Below, one piece after another: positions 7,184 to 12,706 of a DNA stretch of 14,580 nt. Source of the stretch: Frankiales bacterium (GTDB lineage: Bacteria > Actinomycetota > Actinomycetes > Mycobacteriales > SCTD01); the NCBI GenBank assembly GCA_025464795.1, contig JAODNB010000151.1:1-14580 (forward strand). Direction: 5' to 3'. The translations under genes and the position numbers were made by a program. The stretch's first letter is position 1. The number at the start of each line of letters is the position of its first letter. The notes under the pieces were generated by a model. It saw only the letters and a program-made list of their open reading frames with translations, was not told the origin of the DNA and did not search any database.

Positions 7184-7190
7184 CCTCCCC
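7184..7190 (-). promoter_or_regulatory. Ribosome binding site of arc
   Basis: GGGGAGG on the reverse strand, 8 nt before ATG 7175. It is too close to serve the in-frame GTG at 7184, so it decides the start. Confidence 0.7.
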
Positions 7191-7220
7191 GTCGTCCGTC
7201 GGGTTCGTGCTTCAGACCGC

Positions 7221-7251
7221 ATCCTATGTACGAAGGGAGCGATCCTGTCTG
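7221..7251 (-). promoter_or_regulatory. Candidate promoter of the arc-PAP2-dop operon
   Basis: On the reverse strand, -10 TAGGAT (7221-7226) with a possible -35 CAGACA (7246-7251), 19 bp apart. It lies just downstream of the trmI hairpin and about 46 nt before the arc ATG, as expected for an independent operon start. The -35 match and spacing are weak. Confidence 0.4.
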
Positions 7252-7263
7252 CTCATTCCCCCA

Positions 7264-7306
7264 GCACTGCGCCGTGTTCTCGTAGTCGTAACACAGCGGG
7301 CAGTGC
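7264..7306 (-). terminator. Long hairpin immediately after the trmI stop codon
   Basis: The arms pair over 15 bp: GCACTG with CAGTGC outside, and CGCTGTGTT with AACACGGCG inside (one G-U pair). There is a 2-nt bulge on one arm and an 11-nt loop. It begins at the last base of the trmI stop. No T-tract follows, which is common for GC-rich actinobacterial terminators. It would separate trmI from the arc operon. Confidence 0.6.
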
Positions 7307-8235
7307 TACGGCAGGTTGGGGCGGAAGGGCTCCTTGGGCTGTTCCGCGTCCGCGGCGACGACCTCGCCCGTCTCGGCGACGTTCTCGCCGTACATGCCCT
7401 TGGAGGGGCGTCGCCGGCGCGGTGGCGGCTCCACCCCGTCAGCCAGCCTGCGCGTGGTGCACAGGAAGCCGGTGTGCCCGACCATCCGATGCTGGGGCCG
7501 CACGGCCAAGCCCTCGACGTGCCAGCCGCGCAGCATGGTCTCCCAGGACTCGGGCTCGGTGAACGTGCCGTGCTCGCGCATGCCCTCGACGGTCCTGGAC
7601 AGCTGCGTCGTAGTGGCGACGTAGCAGCACAGGACGCCGCCGGGACGCAGGGCCCTCGAGACGACGTCGAGGCACTCCCACGGGGCGAGCATGTCCAGCA
7701 CGACCCGATCCACGTCGCTGTCCACGAGCTCCTCCTGCAGCGAACCGACCGTGATGGTCCAGGCCGGGTGCGGGCCGCCGAAGAAGCGCTCGACGTTGCG
7801 CTGGGCGATCTCGGCGAAGTCGGCCCGTCGTTCGTAGGAGGACAGCCGGCCGCCCTCGCCGACGGCGCGGAGCAGCGACAGGGACAGCGCACCCGATCCG
7901 ACCCCCGCCTCCACGACGTGCGCCCCGGGGAAGATGTCAGCCATCCCGACGATGTTCGCGCTGTCCTTGGGGTAGACCACCTGCGCGCCGCGCGGCATCG
8001 ACAGGACGTAGTCCGGCATCAGGGGACGCAGGGCCAGGTAGGTCGTGGTTCCGATCGCCACCGTCACGGCGTCCGGGCCGCCGATGAGGGCGTTGTGGTC
8101 GAGGATCCCCTTGTGCGTGTGGAACTGCTTGTCCACCTCGAGCGTGATCGTGTGCATCCGGCCCTTGGGGTCGGTCAGCTGCACCTGGTCGCCCGCGCTG
8201 AGCGGTCCTCGCCGTCGCGTTGCTTCGTAGCTCAC
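7306..8235 (-). CDS. trmI: tRNA (adenine(58)-N1)-methyltransferase TrmI
   Basis: A SAM-dependent enzyme forming m1A58 in the tRNA T-loop. It has 309 residues, typical for the bacterial family. A small N-terminal domain (about 1-75, GDQVQLTDPKGRMHTITL) precedes a Rossmann methyltransferase domain. The SAM loop is VVEAGVGSGALS (107-118), the ribose-binding acid is Glu135 in SSYERR, and VLDMLAPWE contains Asp181. LRPGGVLCCYVATTTQL follows, and the basic HRMVGHTGFL segment and an Arg/Pro tail lie near the end. The start is GTG 8235, chosen from the fit to the family N-terminus. It lacks a Shine-Dalgarno but has TACCCT 7 nt upstream. A block of 11-bp repeats lies before that. trmI is a frequent neighbour of the proteasome locus. 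Confidence 0.93.
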   Translation of the reverse strand: MSYEATRRRGPLSAGDQVQLTDPKGRMHTITLEVDKQFHTHKGILDHNALIGGPDAVTVAIGTTTYLALRPLMPDYVLSMPRGAQVVYPKDSANIVGMADIFPGAHVVEAGVGSGALSLSLLRAVGEGGRLSSYERRADFAEIAQRNVERFFGGPHPAWTITVGSLQEELVDSDVDRVVLDMLAPWECLDVVSRALRPGGVLCCYVATTTQLSRTVEGMREHGTFTEPESWETMLRGWHVEGLAVRPQHRMVGHTGFLCTTRRLADGVEPPPRRRRPSKGMYGENVAETGEVVAADAEQPKEPFRPNLP

Positions 8236-8242
8236 CGGCGAA

Positions 8243-8248
8243 AGGGTA
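8243..8248 (-). promoter_or_regulatory. Candidate -10 box of trmI (leaderless arrangement)
   Basis: TACCCT on the reverse strand ends 7 nt before the GTG at 8235. No Shine-Dalgarno is present. The -35 position would fall inside the adjacent 11-bp repeats. Confidence 0.4.
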
Positions 8249-8255
8249 GGTCGCC

Positions 8256-8299
8256 CTCAGGCCGACCTCGGACCGACCTCAGACCGACCTCAGACCGAC
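8256..8299. repeat. Four tandem 11-bp repeats upstream of trmI
   Basis: Four consecutive 11-mers in perfect phase: CTCAGGCCGAC, CTCGGACCGAC, CTCAGACCGAC, CTCAGACCGAC. The last overlaps the final codons and stop of the M50 protease gene. The rest fills most of the 54-bp gap and ends 7 bp before the trmI -10 candidate. The period is close to one helical turn, so an array of protein sites on one DNA face is possible. Simple slippage is the alternative. Confidence 0.85.
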
Positions 8300-9399
8300 A
8301 TGGCCGCGGCGACGTCGGAGCTCACCAGCACGCGGGGGTACGGGCCGGTGACGACGTACTCCGAGGCCGGTGTCGCGCGCATCGCCGTGAGGAGCTCCTC
8401 CCCTGCCAGGTCGGGGTCGATCATGAGGCCGGGCTCGAGCCGGCGGGCGCCGTCGGCGACGACCACCCACGGCCGTCGGTCGACGGGCACCTGGCGGACC
8501 CAGGCCTCGCTGACGATGCCCTCGAGCCGCCCGTTGCCGTCGACGACGAGCAGCCCCCGCGCCCCGAGCTCGTGCGCCTGCCTGACGGCCTCAGCGAGCG
8601 GCAGGTTCGCCGTCACAGGAAGTGCCGGGCGGGCGAGTGCCGTCACAGAGACCAGGGGCAGCTTGGAGACGGCTTTCGACCGTCGCAGCGCGCCCACCGC
8701 CCCGATGTAGATGAACGCGCCCACGAGGGCAGACAGCACGATCGTGCTGGCGTCCCGTCGGCCCACCCCGAGGGCGGGGAGGACGCCGATCAGCAGCCCC
8801 GGGACCACGACCAGAGCGATCGCCATGCCTGCGCGGGCACTGGCCCGGGTGGCTCGCTCCTGGTCCTTCCCGAGCTGCCACAGCACGCTGCGCAGGACGC
8901 GTCCCCCGTCGAGGGGAAGGCCGGGCAGCAGGTTCAGAGCCGCGATCGCTCCGTTCGTCACGGCCACGCCCTCGAACAGCAGCCGAACGGTGGACCCGTG
9001 GTCGAACAGGTTCGCCGCGGCAACTCCCGTACCCGACAGCAGCAGCGAGACCATCGGGCCGCTCACCGCGACGGCGTACTCGCGCGCCGGGGTCTGCGGC
9101 GGTTCGGTGATCTCCGTCAGCCCTGCGAGGAGGGTGACGGAGATGCTCCGCACGGGGAGGTCGAAGGCCCGGGCGACGAGGCAGTGACCGATCTCGTGGA
9201 GGACGACGCTGGCCAGCAGCATCAGGACGAACGCGGCGGCGACCCAGTAGGCCTCGCCCTGCCCGACCTGGTCGCTGAGCAGGGACTGGCCGCTGATCAC
9301 GAGGTAGGCGGCGAACAGGAACCAGGAGGGCATGAGCAGGATCGGGACGCCCGCGACGCGCCCGATGAGCACACCGCTGCGGAACCGGGGGTCTGCCAC
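8290..9399 (-). CDS. M50 site-2-type intramembrane zinc metalloprotease with CBS-like C-terminal region
   Basis: A 369-residue polytopic membrane protein. Zinc-binding HEIGH at 68-72 lies in a hydrophobic segment, and the second catalytic motif NLLPGLPLDGG (156-166) supplies Asp164. This is the family that cuts membrane-bound anti-sigma factors or other membrane proteins within the bilayer. Residues about 250-369 (VTANLPLAEAVRQAHELGARGLLVVDGNGRLEGIVS) look like a CBS-domain pair, as in the Rip3-like subgroup, and may sense nucleotides. The start is GTG 9399, with no proper ribosome site but TAGGCT ending 6 nt upstream. Its stop lies in the 11-bp repeat block. The target is unknown; linkage to the proteasome is positional only. 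Confidence 0.9.
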   Translation of the reverse strand: MADPRFRSGVLIGRVAGVPILLMPSWFLFAAYLVISGQSLLSDQVGQGEAYWVAAAFVLMLLASVVLHEIGHCLVARAFDLPVRSISVTLLAGLTEITEPPQTPAREYAVAVSGPMVSLLLSGTGVAAANLFDHGSTVRLLFEGVAVTNGAIAALNLLPGLPLDGGRVLRSVLWQLGKDQERATRASARAGMAIALVVVPGLLIGVLPALGVGRRDASTIVLSALVGAFIYIGAVGALRRSKAVSKLPLVSVTALARPALPVTANLPLAEAVRQAHELGARGLLVVDGNGRLEGIVSEAWVRQVPVDRRPWVVVADGARRLEPGLMIDPDLAGEELLTAMRATPASEYVVTGPYPRVLVSSDVAAAMSV

Positions 9400-9405
9400 T
9401 CCCGA

Positions 9406-9411
9406 AGCCTA
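9406..9411 (-). promoter_or_regulatory. Candidate -10 box of the M50 protease gene (leaderless arrangement)
   Basis: TAGGCT on the reverse strand ends 6 nt before GTG 9399, within the 21-bp gap after the upstream gene. It lies at the boundary of a 12-bp tandem duplication. No clear -35. Confidence 0.4.
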
Positions 9412-9432
9412 CGTGGGCGTCTACGTGGGCGG
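9409..9432. repeat. 12-bp tandem duplication
   Basis: CTACGTGGGCGT is followed directly by CTACGTGGGCGG (11 of 12 identical). The duplication covers the stop codon of the small Rossmann-like gene and part of the M50 -10 candidate. Confidence 0.7.
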
Positions 9433-9810
9433 AGAGGCCGACCAGACCACCCGACCGCCCACCATCTCGGTGTGGCGGAGCACGAGGCCGTGGCGCTGCG
9501 TGGTCCGTTCGACAGCACCGTTGTCAGCCGCGATCGCGACGATCCGACCACCGGGCGCCAGGCAGGTGACCGCGCCGGGCACGTCAGGAGCCATGAGCGC
9601 CACGACCACGTCGGCCGGAGCCTGCTCGACGAGCGGGCACCCGGTGCCTGCCTCGAGCGCGCGCCGGACGATCGGTCCGTGCCCGATGACCATGACGCGC
9701 TGGTTCACGCGGACACCCGCCAGCGCAGCGAGCACCGCGCTCATCACCGGAGAGGGCTCGTCAGGGCGAGCGCTGGCGGTCTGCGACGATCCCGTCGCGT
9801 ACGTCGTCAC
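9421..9810 (-). CDS. Small Rossmann-like protein, possibly a methyltransferase remnant
   Basis: A 129-residue product if started at GTG 9810; ATG 9744 would give 107. Neither start has a good ribosome site. VNQRVMVIGHGPIVRRALEAG resembles a first beta strand and glycine-rich loop. VVVALMAPDVPGAVTCLAPGGRIVAIAADNG resembles the PGG-containing strand of class I methyltransferases. It is too short for a complete SAM methyltransferase, so it may be a degenerate or minimal fold. A longer reading into 9957 would run through the start of the forward-strand hydrolase and is less likely. It lies 21 bp upstream of the M50 gene, same strand. No specific function is assigned. Confidence 0.55.
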   Translation of the reverse strand: MTTYATGSSQTASARPDEPSPVMSAVLAALAGVRVNQRVMVIGHGPIVRRALEAGTGCPLVEQAPADVVVALMAPDVPGAVTCLAPGGRIVAIAADNGAVERTTQRHGLVLRHTEMVGGRVVWSASPPT

Positions 9811-9845
9811 AGGCAGTCCATCGGCAGAAAGGGGCGTGAAGCGTA

Positions 9846-10745
9846 GTGAGATGGTGCTCCTTCCTGACGCCGAGCACCACCACTCCTCGGCTGGGTGCCG
9901 TGGCAGCCCGAGACGACGTCCTCCGCGTGCTCGACGTGGGGGCGTGGGCCCGCTCACGTGACGCTGAGACTCCGGCGGACCTCGTGGACCTGGTCGAGAG
10001 CTCCCCCGCGACCCAGGAACGGGTCACCGACCTCGTCCGGTCTGCTCCCGAGGACGGCCTCGGCTGGGTACGGGGGGACGAGGTGCGCTTCGCCGCTCCC
10101 TTGCGCGCGCCCAACAGCCTTCGGGACTTCTTCGCCTTCCGCTCCCACGCCGAGATGCGGCGGCCCCTGCCGGAGGCCTGGGAGCGCGTGCCCGTCTACT
10201 TCAAGGGCAACCGCAGGTCGATCGTCGGGCCGGAGGAGGACGTGGCCTGGCCCTCGTACACGCGCAAGCTCGACTACGAGGCCGAGGTGGCCGCCGTGGT
10301 CGGGCGCAAGGCCCGCGACCTCAGTGCGCAGGAGGCGCCCCAGGCGGTGTTCGGCTACACGATCATGAACGACTGGTCGGCGCGGGACGTCCAGAAGGAC
10401 GAGATGTCCGTCGGACTCGGCCCGTCGAAGGCGAAGGACTTCGCGACGTCACTCGGACCGTGGATCGTCACGCCCGACGAGTGGGACCCCGAGGCGGACC
10501 ACGCCGTGACGGTGACGGTGGACGGCGAGCTGTGGTCCTCGGGCTCGACGGCAGGTCGGCACTGGACGTTCGGGCAGATGCTCTCGCACGCCTCGCAGGA
10601 CGAGGACCTGTGGCCGACCGACGTGCTCGGGTCGGGGACCTTCGGAGGCGGCTGCGGTCTGGACCTCCGGCGCTGGATCGCTCCGGGCCAGGAGGTCGAG
10701 ATCACGGTGCAGGGCCTCGGCGCCCTCAGGAACCGAGTGGTCTAG
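9846..10745 (+). CDS. Fumarylacetoacetate hydrolase (FAH) family protein
   Basis: A 299-residue enzyme of the FAH superfamily, which cleaves C-C bonds in beta-diketo acids or decarboxylates/isomerises related oxo acids with Mg2+ or Ca2+. Metal-site residues are Asp94, Glu145 and Glu147 in KLDYEAEVA, and Asp176 in IMNDWSARD. His101 in FFAFRSHAEM is the likely catalytic base. GPSKAKDFATSLGPWIV and GSGTFGGGCGLDLRRW resemble true fumarylacetoacetases. The start is GTG 9846 (MRW... fits family N-termini); AAAGGGG at 9828-9834 is a rather distant ribosome site. The substrate cannot be set from sequence. Tyrosine catabolism is possible, but no homogentisate genes are in view. Confidence 0.88.
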   Translation: MRWCSFLTPSTTTPRLGAVAARDDVLRVLDVGAWARSRDAETPADLVDLVESSPATQERVTDLVRSAPEDGLGWVRGDEVRFAAPLRAPNSLRDFFAFRSHAEMRRPLPEAWERVPVYFKGNRRSIVGPEEDVAWPSYTRKLDYEAEVAAVVGRKARDLSAQEAPQAVFGYTIMNDWSARDVQKDEMSVGLGPSKAKDFATSLGPWIVTPDEWDPEADHAVTVTVDGELWSSGSTAGRHWTFGQMLSHASQDEDLWPTDVLGSGTFGGGCGLDLRRWIAPGQEVEITVQGLGALRNRVV

Positions 10746-10834
10746 CCCTAGCGGCGGGTTCGGCGGGGGTTCGCGACGGGCGGGAGCTCGTGCTCGACAG
10801 GTTGCTTGTCATCCATGCCGAGCACTGAACCCGG

Positions 10835-10849
10835 CCGCCTTTACGGCGG
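10835..10849 (+). terminator. Short GC hairpin downstream of the FAH gene
   Basis: CCGCC pairs with GGCGG around a TTTAC loop, about 90 nt after the FAH stop. No T-tract follows. It is a possible terminator or part of the regulatory region before the nuclease gene. Confidence 0.3.
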
Positions 10850-10852
10850 TGT

Positions 10853-10867
10853 GAACACCACGTGTTC
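10853..10867. promoter_or_regulatory. Inverted repeat upstream of the RecB-like gene
   Basis: GAACAC, then CAC, then GTGTTC: a perfect 6-3-6 inverted repeat 56 bp before the ATG, well placed for a regulator. The GAAC and GTTC cores are 7 nt apart, so it is not the N4-spaced actinobacterial LexA box. Confidence 0.4.
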
Positions 10868-10911
10868 TCCACAGATCGGCGTGGGGCGCAGGAAGTGTCC
10901 GGCCCTCGCCG

Positions 10912-10917
10912 TACCTT
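10912..10917 (+). promoter_or_regulatory. Candidate -10 box of the RecB-like gene (leaderless arrangement)
   Basis: TACCTT ends 6 nt before ATG 10924, with no Shine-Dalgarno between. The -35 is unclear. Confidence 0.4.
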
Positions 10918-10923
10918 CCAGGC

Positions 10924-11811
10924 ATGAGCACCGCTGCCGTCGACCTGCCGCTCCCCGTCGTGGGGTCGCTGTCGCCGTCGCGGGCCGGTGACTTCATGAC
11001 CTGCCCGCTGCTGTTCCGCTACCGGACGATCGACCGGCTCCCCCAGGCGCCCTCGTCCGCCGCCATCCGCGGCACCCTCGTGCACGCGGTGCTGGAGCGG
11101 CTGTTCGACCTCCCGGCCCTCGAGCGCACCCCCGCTGCGGCGGCCGCGATGCTCGCCCCGGAGTGGGCGAAGCTCGTCGAGCAGGAGCCCGAGGTCGCGT
11201 CCCTGTTCCCGGACGAGTCCGAGCTGGCCCAGTGGCTCACGTCCGCGAAAGCCCTGCTGGACGGCTACTTCAGCCTCGAGGACCCGCAGCGCCTCGAGCC
11301 GGCGGAGCGGGAGTCCTTCGTGGAGGTCGTCCTGCCTGGCGGGCTCCGGCTTCGGGGCATCGTCGACAGGCTCGACGTGGCCCCGAACGGAGCCCTGAGG
11401 GTGTGCGACTACAAGACCGGGAGGTCCCCGGGGGAGGCGTTCGAGGGCAAGGCGCTGTTCCAGATGAAGTTCTACGCGTTGGTGCTCTGGCGCACTCGCG
11501 GGATCATCGCCAAGCGGCTGCAGCTGATGTACCTCGGCGACCGTGAGGTGCTGAGCTACTCCCCCGATGAGCACGACCTGCTCGCGACCGAGCGCAAGCT
11601 CCTCGCGCTGTGGGAGGCGATCGACAAGGCGACGCAGGCCCGTGACTTCCGGCCCCGCGTGAGCAAGCTGTGCGACTGGTGCGACCACCAGGCGTTCTGC
11701 CCGGAGCAGGGCGGGACGCTGCTGCCGTGGCCGGAGAGCCCGCCGGACCTCTCCGAGCCTGAGGCGCGACACGTCCTCGCCCAGCAGCGGAGCGCCTCCC
11801 CCGGAGAGTGA
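10924..11811 (+). CDS. Stand-alone RecB/Cas4-like PD-(D/E)XK nuclease with Fe-S cysteines
   Basis: A 295-residue protein of the RecB nuclease family. The order is LSPSRAGDFMTCPLLFRYR with Cys27, RGTLVHAVLERL with His54, RGIVDRLDV with Asp148, RVCDYKTG with Asp162 and Lys164, then FQMKFYALVL (Gln-x-x-x-Tyr-type motif). C250-x2-C253-x5-C259 near the end, with Cys27, is the spacing of the AddB/Cas4 [4Fe-4S] nuclease domain. No helicase domain is present. Such enzymes degrade single-stranded DNA ends in repair. A similar RecB-like protein lies near trmI in M. tuberculosis (Rv2119, from memory). All expected catalytic residues are present, so activity is plausible, but partner and role are unknown. 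Confidence 0.85.
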   Translation: MSTAAVDLPLPVVGSLSPSRAGDFMTCPLLFRYRTIDRLPQAPSSAAIRGTLVHAVLERLFDLPALERTPAAAAAMLAPEWAKLVEQEPEVASLFPDESELAQWLTSAKALLDGYFSLEDPQRLEPAERESFVEVVLPGGLRLRGIVDRLDVAPNGALRVCDYKTGRSPGEAFEGKALFQMKFYALVLWRTRGIIAKRLQLMYLGDREVLSYSPDEHDLLATERKLLALWEAIDKATQARDFRPRVSKLCDWCDHQAFCPEQGGTLLPWPESPPDLSEPEARHVLAQQRSASPGE

Positions 11812-11864
11812 ACAGGCCTCTTTTCAGATCTGGGGAACGGTGCAACACTGGAGCATCGAACCTG

Positions 11865-11870
11865 AGGAGG
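11865..11870 (+). promoter_or_regulatory. Strong ribosome binding site of the class II aldolase gene
   Basis: AGGAGG, 7 nt before ATG 11878, the best Shine-Dalgarno in the window. The 66-bp gap before this gene also contains a CAGATCTG palindrome at 11825-11832. I see no convincing -10/-35 pair. Confidence 0.7.
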
Positions 11871-11877
11871 AGCTCCG

Positions 11878-12690
11878 ATGACCACGCTCGATGCCACTGA
11901 TCCGATGCCCCCCAGCACGATCGCCGTGGGTGCTCAGCTCGAGATGCCGCTCCCCCAGACGTTCGCGACGGTCGAGGAAGAGCGGATGCACCGCAAGGTC
12001 ACCCTCGCCGCGGCCTTCCGCATGTTCAGCAAGGCGGGGCTGGACGAGGGCGTCGCCGGTCACGTGACCGCTCGCGATCCCGAGCACACCGACTCCTACT
12101 GGGTGAACCCCTTCGGCATGCACTTCGGGCTCATCAAGCAGTCCGACCTCGTGCGGGTCGACCACGCCGGGAACGTCGTCGAGGGCAACCGCGCCGTCAA
12201 CGGTGCGGCGGTCGCGATCCACTGCGCCGTTCACGCTGCCCGACCGGACGTCATCGCGGCCGCTCACGCCCACGGGCCGTACGGCAAGACGCTCTCCAGC
12301 CTGCCGCAGGGCATCGAGATGCTGACCCAGGACTCCTGCGCCTTCTACAACGACTTCGGTGTCCACGAGAGCTTCTCCGGCGTCGTCCTCGACGCCGAGG
12401 AGGGCGACAAGATCGGGCGGGCTCTCGGGACGAAGAAGGCCGTGATCCTGCGCAACCACGGGATGCTCACGGTCGGCCACTCGGTCGAGAGCGCGGCCTG
12501 GTGGTTCCTCACCCTCGAGCGCACCTCGCAGTCGCAGCTGATGGCCCACGCGGCGGGCACCCCGATCGTCATCGATGACGCCAACGCTGAGGCCACCTAT
12601 GGCACTGTGGGCGGGGAGTTCGCGGGATGGTTCCAGTTCCAGCCCATCTGGCAGAAGATCAGCAAGGACAACCCGGACATCTGGGACTGA
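11878..12690 (+). CDS. Class II aldolase/adducin family protein
   Basis: A 270-residue protein of the zinc-dependent class II aldolase/adducin fold. His130 and His132 in AAAHAHGPYG and His194 in ILRNHGMLTVG are the expected zinc ligands. N-terminal RMFSKAGLDEGVAGHVTARDP and WVNPFGMHFGLIKQSDLVRVD match the family. The segment where fuculose aldolase has its catalytic Glu reads VNGAAVAIHCAVHAARPDV here, so the acid appears absent. This resembles the adducin-like and decarboxylase-like subgroup more than true fuculose or rhamnulose aldolases. The substrate is therefore uncertain. The downstream hydrolase gene begins 16 nt after its stop, indicating an operon. Confidence 0.87.
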   Translation: MTTLDATDPMPPSTIAVGAQLEMPLPQTFATVEEERMHRKVTLAAAFRMFSKAGLDEGVAGHVTARDPEHTDSYWVNPFGMHFGLIKQSDLVRVDHAGNVVEGNRAVNGAAVAIHCAVHAARPDVIAAAHAHGPYGKTLSSLPQGIEMLTQDSCAFYNDFGVHESFSGVVLDAEEGDKIGRALGTKKAVILRNHGMLTVGHSVESAAWWFLTLERTSQSQLMAHAAGTPIVIDDANAEATYGTVGGEFAGWFQFQPIWQKISKDNPDIWD

Positions 12691-12706
12691 CCGCCTGGGG
12701 GGCGCC

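Noticed and set aside
8256..8299. CRISPR array
   Set aside because: The units are 11 bp with no spacers and there are no cas genes nearby; the Cas4-like protein is a stand-alone RecB-family nuclease.
7174..9846. 890-residue open frame on the forward strand across trmI and the M50 gene
   Set aside because: It covers two well-recognised reverse-strand genes. The protein is low-complexity and His/Arg/Asp-rich with no motif.
9811..9957. Upstream extension of the small Rossmann-like gene
   Set aside because: The extra residues are Arg/Pro/Ser-rich and overlap the start of the FAH gene, whose N-terminus fits its family.
10853..10867. SOS (LexA) box upstream of the nuclease gene
   Set aside because: The GAAC and GTTC cores are separated by 7 nt, not the 4 nt of the actinobacterial LexA box.
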